Below are positions 22,755 through 32,341 of a DNA stretch of 64,000 nt, piece by piece. The notes beneath the pieces are model-generated. The model searched no databases, was not told the DNA's origin, and saw nothing but the letters and a program-made list of their open reading frames with translations. The DNA comes from Trichobilharzia regenti. Lineage: Eukaryota > Platyhelminthes > Trematoda > Strigeidida > Schistosomatidae. The DNA lies in NCBI GenBank assembly GCA_944472135.2, contig OX235262.1, positions 172,049,509-172,113,508 on the forward strand, given 5' to 3'. The first letter of the stretch is position 1; each line of letters opens with the position of its first letter. The position numbers and the translations under genes are program-made.

Positions 22755-23101
22755 TGTCAATATAGTTGAAGATTGAACGGCCAATTCATGGTTGTTTGCT
22801 CAAACACAACTCCTTCATATTTTTCGCGGGAGTCATCAATACGCCAGTCATCGTCTCATCGTTCTCTGTTCAGAGGAAGACAAAAATCTATCGGAAGTGT
22901 TATCATGATTTATTGTTGTAACATTTACTCTTAGACCTTGTGTATAATAACCTTATTCTTGGTTACATATTGGCGTAAGAATAAAGGATTCTGGAGTCGC
23001 TGATCTGTGTTCTGGTTTTTCGCGCTGGTTATTACAAAGAGTTTCTGAAAGTCTTCCAGGGATAGTGTGAGGTCCAGCGTGGTAAGGGCTGGATATTGAT
23101 A
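22755..23101 (+). mobile_element. 5' LTR of BEL/Pao element A
   Basis: Begins TGTCAATATAGTTGAAG and ends ATTGATA, about 347 bp. It aligns throughout with the reverse complement of the LTRs at 30560-30916, 32347-32715 and 35966-36325 (for example GATTGAACG, CGTCTCATCG, GTGTTCTGGTTTTT, GTTTCTGAAAG). It is the most diverged of the group. A leader of about 98 nt separates it from the gag ATG at 23200. Confidence 0.85.
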
Positions 23102-23199
23102 GTTTCCGATAGTTTCTGTTTGTCTTTCCTCGTGTCTGCCCGTCTTCTTCGGACAAGCATTATCTGGAACTTTTCTGGATTGTTTGGTCACGTTCAGTA

Positions 23200-23395
23200 A
23201 TGCCTGGGTCAAAGGAAGGACAAAGCGTCTTGAAAGCAGACAGGAGAGTAAGTAATGCTGAGTAGCCTGTTATATGTATTGATGTGTGTGATGTTAAGCA
23301 CGATAAGATTGGTGCTCATGTTTCGCCGTTTAGGGATGGTAGGGGTTTCAAGTTACCTAAATTCGAGCCTCGACACTTTGATGGAAACCCAACCG
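23200..23395 (+). pseudogene. Gag N-terminus of BEL/Pao element A
   Basis: Reads MPGSKEGQSVLKADRR, an in-frame TAG at codon 22, then DVKHDKIGAHVSPFRDGRG and FEPRHFDGNPTD. This matches the start of the BEL gag at 35821 (minus strand). The frame is cut after FDGNPTD by the 5' end of a CR1 LINE. Gag resumes at about 29452, but ~230 codons of the expected gag are missing. Confidence 0.85.
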
Positions 23396-23526
23396 ATCGC
23401 GGTACGTTCAACGCTTGCGTTACATTTTTACGTGATTCGTTACATAAAATTTATCTTGTTGTCATACTTGCACAAGTACTATACCACTTCCATACTTGTA
23501 ACCATTAAATCTCATTTCTAATAGTT

Positions 23527-25109
23527 ATGGTTAATCAAAGTAAAAAGCAACGAACCCAATCCCCTGTAAAACTCGTGTCTAATTTAACGTCCTTGATTGC
23601 TACATCAAGCAACACACCCCCTACAAACGTCTATAGTGTGTCACATAACTCACTTGTATGCCGTAAGCGTCGAGCTGGAACTGAGGATAAAACTGTACTG
23701 ACAGCTAGTATTAGCACTACCCCTAAAAATTCAGTACCCTCTGCTCATACAGAACTCCTCCCTTCACCTTATGTGCTTATCGAAAAACTCCAGCCATCAA
23801 GCTCTTTTTCAGCACTATCTTCAGAAATAGAACTTCTAAAGATGTCTATAGGAGAACTCAAGGCTGAGTTAAGGCAAATAAAAAACAGTAAGTCAGTAAA
23901 TGCTGGAAACATCGAAACCAATACCGAGATATCCAAATTATCAGATCAGATCAGCGATATCAGATCGCATGTCTGTGAACTGACACCTCTTACTATCCTC
24001 ATGAAAACTGTAAACCTTAACGAGCTTGACACAGAATCAGTAACTAAGGTAGATAACCTCATTAATTTTGTTACCACAGAAGTAACAAAACGACTCGACG
24101 CAAAACTGAGTGCTATTGTCTAAAACGTTCCGGACAATGAGGCACTAAAAAAAGTACAGCGCATCTTACTTAGTGAGGAGAAAATGCCTAACTCCAAGAC
24201 TAAGTGCTATAGGCTGAAGAAGAGTCAACATGAAAAGTGTTGTCCTATTCGTTTTCAGTTCGAAACACCGACAGAGACCAGAAAATTCATCCACTCCCAA
24301 CACACCCTATCGCAAGCCAGGAACTACAAACATATAAAGGTCGGGGTGGACAAAACAGTCATAGAAAGGTGCGCATACAACTATCTCGCTAAGACTAATT
24401 GTGAAATAGGTAATAGGACATTGCAAGCAGCCATTATTCCCATTTCTGTGAAAGATGCAGTAGACCCCACCGCATCACCCCTCTCAAAACACACAGAATT
24501 ATCCCATCAGAGTGCAACACCAGCCGAAAGGCCACTAGACTGTAACCAAATAAATAATGAAACCATACCACCCATCACCGCAGAATCTAAAACGCCATTA
24601 AATAACCCCAGAAAAAAGTCAAAACCCCCCGAAATTCGACATTGTCCTCTCCTAGCCATAACTCCATTGCTAAAGATAAGAAAAATATGCTCCTTAATCA
24701 TACCAACAAAAACAGTGGCAGCTTAAATAAGCCCACACTCCCCATGGTCAATAGTATCAGCACTCACAACGTGCTAAATCGCACCATGGCACACACTAAT
24801 ATCCAATGTCACAACAATGTCATCCTCAGTAGTACAAGTGGTAATAGTCAGAACTCGGCTACCAACAACTCAGGGTCTTCAGAGTATGGCACACAAACAA
24901 ATTTTGACCGGATATATGGTACAAGTCTGCTGGGAACTAACCCACAATGCAGTACACACGAAACCCACACAAGGACACAACTAGCATCAAACAATAGGTG
25001 GAATAATAAGCCATGGTCATCACAAGGATCCAATCATTTTTTATCCCCCGCGTCCCTGTCAGCGTTGAAAAAACAGCTGGTAGGGATGTTAACACTCCTA
25101 AACCACTAG
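23527..25109 (+). pseudogene. CR1 ORF1 protein, one stop and one frameshift
   Basis: Codons 1-198 (23527-24123) are basic at the start, then have a coiled-coil-like segment (LSSEIELLKMSIGELKAELR). An in-frame TAA at 24121 is followed in the same frame by NVPDNEALKKVQRILLSEEK and the block KCYRLKKSQHEKCCPIRFQF, which is RRM-like in position and spacing for LINE ORF1 proteins. Near 24620, at a run of six C, the frame shifts and continues to 25109 with Ser/Asn/Thr-rich sequence, overlapping ORF2 by about 97 nt. ORF1 proteins of this type bind the element's RNA. Domain names are inference from layout; I see no CCHC knuckle. Confidence 0.65.
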
Positions 25110-28100
25110 TGCTGGCTCCCTCCTTGCATGAAAACAGGAACGGTCTAGTGCACCCGTATCCATTAGGCACACTTGACACTTGCACAAGTATAGGCCAAAT
25201 AAAGAACCCTACCCACTTCTGTAACCTAACTAAAAATAAAAATTCCTTAGTCTATAGCAAATCCAGTACTCCAACTCCTAATTCTTCACCGAAAACAGCA
25301 CACACCAACTCGATAGACATAGGTGAGCATGATGCTGGAACTCCTCTTAACATAGGATCGTCATGTCCAGCAGAACTACTGGGTGCTGAACCATATTCGG
25401 GGCTGACTAACGAACTTAAATACTTCAAATGCTACTTCAACTCTCATCTTTACGTAATCCTCATAAATGCTAGATCTGTTCTAAATAAATTGCCGATGCT
25501 CAGAGCACTCACAGTAATATACAAACCCCCTGTAATTGTCATCACTGAATCTTGGTGTCATTCGAACATCCTGGATGAAGAAATAAGCTTAGATAACTAC
25601 ACACACTTTCGGTGTGACAGGGAAGGTGGTAAGGGAGGGGGTTGTCTCATGTACTTTCTGAATGCACTTACTGTATCACAGCTAGAAAGTAGTACACTTA
25701 ACATGCCTGAGACTCTATGGGTTAATGTACACTTAAATAACGTAACAGCATTAATTGGATGCACCTACAGAGCACCTGGCACCTTTAGTAATTACGAGAC
25801 CCAACTTATTAATACTCTGGAGCAATTATCCGACTTACAATACGATCATAAGATCCTATGTGGGGACTTTAACTTACCTGAAATCAACTGGGATATACCC
25901 ACAGGCCCAACTAAATTTGATAAGTTCTTAGACACACTGGATATACTTGGCTGGAAACAAACTGTCACTACTCCCACAAGAGGTAATAACGTACTAGACT
26001 TAATCTTCTGCCACAATATAAGCCCCCTTTCAACGCTAGTAGGTTCTGAGTTTCCAGGGAGCGACCACAAAACAGTGATGTGTGCACTGCCAATTCCGCT
26101 GAGTAGCAATGCATCTCATACCTCCACTTCACAACAAGTAATATATAGGAACTATAGTAAGGCAAACTGGGCCTTAGTTGAATCGATGCTAAGATCCTCC
26201 AAATGGGATGAATACTTCACTACTGATGACCTATCGAGAGCCCTAACCATCTTCTACCATAACTCAAACATATGCTTAGATGCTGTCATTCCACTCCAAA
26301 CACTAAAGGTTTCCCCACACAGAAAGTCATTCATAAAACCAAAGGATCGTACGAAACTGAAGAAACTCTCAACAAGTTACTTCAAACACCACGACTTTGG
26401 CACTCTAGGTCTAATACTTAACACCCTTAGCTCCATCTCACAAGCTCGAGATTTCCGTATGAGAAAGGAAGAACGCATCGCAGTAGCCAGTCCTGCTAGA
26501 GTGTATGCACTCACAGAAATCTTAAGGAAGCGAATGAATCGCAAAAATCACAGCATTTCTCTCCTCATAGACAAAGGTAGGCTATGCACTAACTCTGCAG
26601 ACATATGTGAACTATTCAACAAAACGTTTGCAGGTAACTACCTTAAGCCCTCAGTCCAGCTACTCGATATACACCCTATTACTAAAATGGCACAAACTCC
26701 ATCTCCACTCACACCAAACCAAATTAGCACTGTTCAATTCACTTACGCTGATATTAACCAAACTATAAGAACCCTCAAAAGTTCAAAAGGTTTCGGTACC
26801 GACGGTATATCATCTTACTTCTATAAATATGGTGGCCCTGACATTCCTCTACTGCTGCTTAAAATATTCACAATGTCCCTAGAAACCCAAACTTACCCTG
26901 ACATATGGAAGACAACATTCATTATGCCTAAACACAAATCTGGCTCGAAAACTGAAGTCAGTAACTACCGGCCAATCAATATCACACCTATAGCATCTAG
27001 AATCATGGAGAGACTAGTCAAAGATAACTTAATCAAACATATGCTTAGCTGCAATATTATAAGTCCGAACCAACATGGATTCCTGAAATCCAGATCATGT
27101 TTAACATGTCACCTAGACTTCTTCAATTTTGTAACCAGCAGTCGTGACAGACGGCAACTAGTACTTGTCATCTACTTTGACATTTCTAAGGCATTTGACC
27201 GTGTTGACCATTTACTGCTAACAAATAAGCTGAACTCCTTAGGAATACGTGACCCATTATTAGGATGGCTTAAATCATTCCTTAACAATAGGTCCCAAAT
27301 AGTTAAACTCGGGTCTGCAACCTCCAAACCTAGCCCTATCACTTCTGGTGTAGTACAAGGTAGTGTCATTGGACCCCTCCTATTTACACTATACATCAAT
27401 GACATATGCGCTTGCTTCACGCACGGGAAACCATTCATCTTTGCAGATGACCTAAAAGTAGCTTATACATTCCAACGTGATGACTTAGGGAACTTCGAGA
27501 ATGTAGTGCAGAAGGAATTAGATAAAATGACTGCTTGGTCGTCCCTATGGAATCTCCAATTTAATCTGAACAAATGTGGCTGGATCTGCTTCGGTGCACC
27601 CTCAATTGACCTGAAATTAACGCTCCAATCTGCTAACCTAACCAGACTCCGAAGTGTCGTTGACCTAGGCCTGAGGTACTCTAGTGACTTGACATTCTCT
27701 GAGCAAGTAGCATCACAGACTAGAAAATCGAGGATGCTCTTAGGATGCATACTCAGGAACTTTCACGACAATGAAGCCAAGCTAATTCTGTACAAAACAT
27801 GTGTCAGACCACTACTAGAATACTGTCCATTTATTATAAGCAGCACTCGCACACGTGACAAGCTAAGGATGGAAAGTATCCAACGATATTTTACCTCAAA
27901 ACTGCTTGGCTACGATTGTAAGAAAGACTACATCTCACGGTGCATGATCCTAAAACTTGACCCACTTTGGACAAGGCGACTTATTATAAACCTAATATTC
28001 TTCTTTAAGGTCCTTCACAAAATATCATTCTCAGGTAACAGGGACATACAATTCGCACAGGAAGGTTCTTACGATCTGCGTAACCAAACTTCCACAGTGA

Positions 28101-28309
28101 CAACTCATTCTTTTAAGTCAACACTCCGTGAAAACTTCTTCACAGTCATGTATTCTAAAATATGGAATAGCCTACCCCTAGATATCAGAACTTGCTCTTC
28201 GGTTACAAGCTTCAAACGCTCTCTATACAGACTGTTTCACTCTACTGATTATATTAATAAACTATTTACTCCTAGAACGAATCAACTACTAATCTACTAC
28301 AGCACCTAA
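25013..28309 (+). CDS. CR1 ORF2: endonuclease and reverse transcriptase, intact
   Basis: 1098 codons with no stop. Residues ~150-355 form an APE-type endonuclease: NARSVLNK (~151), ITESWC (~180), GDFNLPEINW (~283) and SDHKTV (~350) carry the Asn, Glu, Asp and Asp-His positions. Reverse transcriptase spans ~600-870: KHKSGSKTEVSNYRPI (~645), YFDISKAFDRVDH (~720, first catalytic Asp), SGVVQGSVIGPLLF (~782) and FADD (~809, catalytic Asp pair). The C-terminal region ends with a FKRSLYRLF block typical of CR1/Jockey. The first ~140 residues are Ser/Asn/Thr-rich and overlap ORF1, so true initiation may lie later. All catalytic residues are present. This is the only long intact retrotransposase frame in the window; the damaged ORF1 argues that this copy is not self-sufficient. 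Confidence 0.88.
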   Translation: MVITRIQSFFIPRVPVSVEKTAGRDVNTPKPLVLAPSLHENRNGLVHPYPLGTLDTCTSIGQIKNPTHFCNLTKNKNSLVYSKSSTPTPNSSPKTAHTNSIDIGEHDAGTPLNIGSSCPAELLGAEPYSGLTNELKYFKCYFNSHLYVILINARSVLNKLPMLRALTVIYKPPVIVITESWCHSNILDEEISLDNYTHFRCDREGGKGGGCLMYFLNALTVSQLESSTLNMPETLWVNVHLNNVTALIGCTYRAPGTFSNYETQLINTLEQLSDLQYDHKILCGDFNLPEINWDIPTGPTKFDKFLDTLDILGWKQTVTTPTRGNNVLDLIFCHNISPLSTLVGSEFPGSDHKTVMCALPIPLSSNASHTSTSQQVIYRNYSKANWALVESMLRSSKWDEYFTTDDLSRALTIFYHNSNICLDAVIPLQTLKVSPHRKSFIKPKDRTKLKKLSTSYFKHHDFGTLGLILNTLSSISQARDFRMRKEERIAVASPARVYALTEILRKRMNRKNHSISLLIDKGRLCTNSADICELFNKTFAGNYLKPSVQLLDIHPITKMAQTPSPLTPNQISTVQFTYADINQTIRTLKSSKGFGTDGISSYFYKYGGPDIPLLLLKIFTMSLETQTYPDIWKTTFIMPKHKSGSKTEVSNYRPINITPIASRIMERLVKDNLIKHMLSCNIISPNQHGFLKSRSCLTCHLDFFNFVTSSRDRRQLVLVIYFDISKAFDRVDHLLLTNKLNSLGIRDPLLGWLKSFLNNRSQIVKLGSATSKPSPITSGVVQGSVIGPLLFTLYINDICACFTHGKPFIFADDLKVAYTFQRDDLGNFENVVQKELDKMTAWSSLWNLQFNLNKCGWICFGAPSIDLKLTLQSANLTRLRSVVDLGLRYSSDLTFSEQVASQTRKSRMLLGCILRNFHDNEAKLILYKTCVRPLLEYCPFIISSTRTRDKLRMESIQRYFTSKLLGYDCKKDYISRCMILKLDPLWTRRLIINLIFFFKVLHKISFSGNRDIQFAQEGSYDLRNQTSTVTTHSFKSTLRENFFTVMYSKIWNSLPLDIRTCSSVTSFKRSLYRLFHSTDYINKLFTPRTNQLLIYYST

Positions 28310-29451
28310 AAGACGCACTTCAACACCCTTAGCAATCTAAAACTATAAATAAACTAGCAGCATGGATGCATAAAGACATAGTACGGAACATACAGGATTA
28401 GTTTACCCTTAGAAATAGGACCTGTCACCCTATTGTAACCTTCAAACGCTTGCTATATAAACTTTTATCCAATGACTATCCCTACCAGAACCCATCACTT
28501 ATTTCTAAAACGCATCAGTCATTAGAACACTAAAACGCTCAGACTCATTAATACACATTATGACATTAAATAAACTCTAAGACTTCGCATAAATACGTGA
28601 AAACACAACTACAATATAGAAAAATATTTACTAAAGTATAATATACAATTGACATAAACATTTATATATGCATAAATATAAATGTCCTTTTCATGTTCAC
28701 ATACTTTCTCTTTCTGGTATTTTGCTGCTCCTATTCATCTTCTGGTCGAGGTCGAACAACCCTGCATCTAAACTGAAATGAGGATTAATTCCAAACCGTC
28801 TATCTCATAACCACTCAAATTCCATGAACGATCCAATTCTACCATTTGAAGACGCTGGCGAACATGCTGTAAATGAGTATTCATGATCTGAAATGAAGAA
28901 GCAACTGGTTTTCAACATTTTACTCAACTTACGAATACAGTCCGCCATGCAGACACAAATGGAGCAAATGGAGAATTCTGGAATCGACCTCGGCACCATT
29001 TGATGCAGTAAAACAACCCAACATGACCTTATCTAGTTTTCGTATCCACGATCAAATTTCTTTCCTGTTATAAAACTACGATAAGACTGCTGAAAAAATG
29101 GAATAAATATATCACTGATCTCAACATAATACATCAATAATCTTTAAGCCAAGGGTGCTGTTCACAACAAAGTTATATAGGAGAATTGACTTCAAGCTTT
29201 ATTTTTCCCAGATATCTGTATTACATTCATCTGATGTCTGGGTTTTTTGTTAATGCGAAGACAATATTTCTATATCTCTTTATGTGCTACACAAACAGAC
29301 TTTATAGCAGACTGTTCCGACTGACTCTAATGTCAGAAAGAACAACCAAACTGTAAATTCACCATATATCAAATTATGTGTAATTTATATAATAACTTAT
29401 CCATGCCTGTACAATTGGTATGTTCCTGCATAAACAGGAAGAAATATATTA
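28310..29451 (+). other. 3' region of the CR1 LINE
   Basis: No conserved plus-strand frame. From 28782 on it is shared with 44069-44740 at high identity, including a 64-codon minus-strand frame (28999-28805) kept open in both copies. It ends in the TGCCTGTA..TGG unit plus hairpin. Confidence 0.6.
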
Positions 29452-30559
29452 TATCCGTTTGCGAGAAGTGCACACAAAGGCGAACTGTGAAGCAGTGAGC
29501 AAGTTTATTAGTAAGCTAAATGTGAAATCAAGTTCTGACTTCGAATTGTGTGACGATAATGGTGCGGTGAAGAAGCGTGTCGTAGCAACTGGTAAGCCTT
29601 GCTGAAAAGAGTGTCACAGACGACACCGCACCTTGCTCAGAAAAAGAGAGTTACAGTTTCAGAGTTCAGTTCTGAGCCCACAAGTTTACAAGGTATCGCT
29701 AGTCAGAGCAAAGGTACAAAACCTTTAAGGATTTGTGAGGAAGAACCCAAAATGTCTACTCCTGCTAATAAAGAGTATGAAAATGATGAAGGACAAACGG
29801 TGGTAAAGTGGATACTTGTGACAATGGTCATGATAGTGCACATTTGTCTTCGGCTGATCATGATGAGATGAGGGGAATGCCTAGTACTGCTGAGTTGAAC
29901 AAAGGTTCTCTACAACTTGAACGTGAAGTAGAATTAAAGGCAGAATGTATGGATACTCGTGAGACCCTCAGTGTAAATGATCTGCTTGTAGTCCACCTAT
30001 CGGCAGACGGTAAAGCTGAACTGGAGCTAATAAAAAAAGATAGCAGTGGTGGTAATCTTGCAGATAGACAAACTTCTAAATGTCGAACAACAACAGCTTC
30101 TGGTCCACTGCTAAGTTCATCTACTTGTATAAGACAGTCATCGTTGGTTTTATCATCAATAAGGAAAGCGACATCCGTGAACTCACGTGCCTTATGCTGT
30201 GACTATGCTAGTATCAACCCGTTTGAAAAGACGAAAGCTATTGCTCAGATTAGTGAGGATATACCAGCTGTGTGTGAATGGCAAATGTTAAACTGACTTG
30301 CATGAATAAAGGTTTTTCAAGTTACTATTTGAATGTTATTATCTTTGGTGTAAATTGCTATGTGCCTACGCTTGGTTGGTCAGATACGTCGTGTGTTTGT
30401 TAGCCATCTATATTCTACGATACAATGATATAGGCGTGTCAACCTTCAGAGTTGAGGATAAAGATGATAGAAGGAGGTCAGCAAATAAACTCTGCAATGA
30501 TTTTCCAACCTGGGGTGTCGACCTGAGAAGGGTTGTAGGCGTGCCGCTGTAAGTCCTAC
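29452..30559 (+). pseudogene. Gag C-terminal half of BEL/Pao element A, with membrane segment
   Basis: Continues the gag of element A after the CR1 insertion. Pieces EVHTKANCEAVSKF, ELCDDNGAVKKRVVATGKP, SQSKGTKPLRICEEEPKMS and LQLEREVELKAECMD match the intact gag of element B in order. At 30355-30440 lies the hydrophobic piece YAWLVRYVVCLLAIYILRY, equal in position to the membrane segment of B. It ends NDFPTWGVDLRRVVGVPL; the TGG here is a stop codon in B. Frameshifts near 29600, 29800 and 30300 break it. It stops where element C inserted (CCTAC, 30555-30559). Confidence 0.8.
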
Positions 30560-30916
30560 TGTCAATCACGTCTCAAAAACCGTTAATGCCCAGCTCTTGC
30601 TACGCCGGGCCTCTCGCTGTCCCTCGAAGCCTTTCAGAAACGCCCAGTACTAACGGACGCAAAAACCAGAACACCGATTGGCGACTCGAGAATTCTTTAT
30701 TCTAACACCAACATATAAGGAGCATAATAAACTAAGGTCTAAGAACAAATATTACAACAACAAATCACGATAATACTTCTGACAGTTTTTAGGATCTTTC
30801 TGAACAGCGACCGATGAGACGATGACTGGCAGATTGACCACGCGCGAAAATTATGGGGAAGTTGGGTTTGAGCAAACAACCATGAATTGATCGTTCAATC
30901 TTCAACTACATTGACA
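30560..30916 (-). mobile_element. 3' LTR of BEL/Pao element C
   Basis: On the minus strand it begins TGTCAATGTAGTTGAAG and ends CGTGATTGACA. Next to it on the element side is the purine tract GCAGGGGAG, a polypurine primer. It pairs with the split LTR 43316-43481 plus 44932-45123, sharing sub-family features (CTTGCTACGCCGGGCC) not found in the LTRs of B. Confidence 0.9.
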
Positions 30917-32121
30917 CTCCCCTGCAAAAAACAGATCCATCCCTATCTTTCCATCACGACCAATACACTCTGACTTGTATGCCAGTGCGAGAACCTGGTT
31001 GGAAAACAAACAGCAAAGCCAACACACCACAGGTATGCCCACAATACAATCTCACTCATCGATGATAACCTACACCTCCAAGTTAAAGGCATCCTCTCGA
31101 CATCTTGTAACACAATCGCCACTTGATAGAATGAATCTTGCAGAATGCAACATGACCAAAGCAGCACCTCATGATACACTTCACACATCCTCTTATCTAC
31201 CCACTATCGATTACCACTGCAATCGCTTGTCACTCATTCTGCCTCAGTTCTAGTAACGGTAACATATTCAAGCCTCAGTCGCATACGCTCTCGCTCCTCG
31301 GCGTGTGGGACCACAGCTAATCATTATCTCCGTGTGCATGTCATTCTCAACAATAGCCTCCCCGGCGTACACGACCCATCTGCTGTCTCTAACATCAATC
31401 AATTCATTCACGGATGCAGAAGACTCGAAACAACTTCAGAAGTAATCACAACGAAAATTTTAACAAAATTATGCAATAGCAAAAAGATATAAAGACAACA
31501 AGTAAACACAATTAATCCAAACACAAATTGATATGACACACCACAAGTATATACAAAAAGTACAAATAACCTCGCCGATCATGTCTCGATGTAATTCCTT
31601 TGAAGTATTGCAGGAATTACACCAGTACTCCTGCAACTCTTCTCAAGTTGACGATTGTAAGTTGTGGATTGTCCGGACACAAACAAGATTAACCAACAAT
31701 TACAATAATTGGAACCCACACAATTATTTAACACAAACATATGTACAATCAATACGTCAAATGTTGTGGATTCTGCCATGACGAACCACCCTTGAAGAAC
31801 TGTAGGACTTACAGCAGTACGCCTACATTCCTTCTCAGGTTGATGATCCAAGTGGAAGTCGTCCGGACACAAACAGAATTACCAACAGCTAGATGACAGA
31901 TGATACCAATTCAGTATATACAACATGAACATATGTACATAAGCACACACCAAGTACGATGGACTGCGCTTCGACGTACTACCCATGAAGAATTGTAGGA
32001 CTCACAGCAGCACGCCTACAACCCTTCTCAGGTTGATGCCCTAGGTTGGAAAATCATCAAGTGGTTCATCCTCCGACTGTCGACTCTCAGCACCTTCCAG
32101 TAGACACAGTTTTCTAATATC
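30917..32121 (-). repeat. 3' tail of element C with three repeated modules
   Basis: A non-coding region between the pol stop and the 3' LTR. A module of about 50-60 bp (CAACCTGAGAAGGGTTGTAG, then CTGCTGTAAGTCCTAC on the minus strand) occurs near 31603-31655, 31791-31850 and 31985-32040, a period of about 190 bp. The tail of element B has the same three modules. Confidence 0.7.
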
Positions 32122-32341
32122 TCACACCAACATGCCAAAACTTGTCCTCACCTCAACCGTCCACACAAACCGATCGCCACTACAGAGTAGCCTTTCTACA
32201 ACTCCCAAAGGCCATCTACCTGTGGCACATTTACCTGCTAATAAGTCTATATCACCAAACTTTAAGTTTCTGCACAAATTTTTCCGCTTGTCTCTGGTTT
32301 GCAGTGTTAGAACATACTCCTTTATCCATCTTTTCCAAAAT
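32122..32341 (-). pseudogene. Integrase C-terminal end of element C, cut off by element B
   Basis: Reads TFWKRWIKEYVLTLQTRDKR, NLKFGDIDLLAGK and GRWPLGVVERLL to a stop. These are the conserved end blocks of BEL/Pao integrases (WxxEYL, GDLV, WPLG). It joins directly to the integrase piece at 36933-36331 (RWKQARHMKD) when element B and one copy of GTATC are removed. Confidence 0.88.

Larger units (their letters stand above)
23396..29451 (+). mobile_element. CR1-type LINE, nearly full length
   Basis: About 6.06 kb with a ~130 nt 5' leader, ORF1 (23527-25109, damaged), an intact ORF2 (25013-28309) and a 1.1 kb 3' region. It lies inside the gag of BEL element A; its insertion went with loss of about 700 nt of gag. 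The 3' end is one copy of a tail unit: TGCCTGTACAATTGG followed by the hairpin TTCCTG/CAGGAA (29423-29440) and AATATATT. Segment 28782-29450 recurs in the fragment at 44069-44740. Confidence 0.85.

Noticed and set aside
31000..31300. Short plus-strand frames in the BEL tail
   Set aside because: They are antisense to the element and lie in its non-coding tail; the matching region of element B has no equivalent frame.
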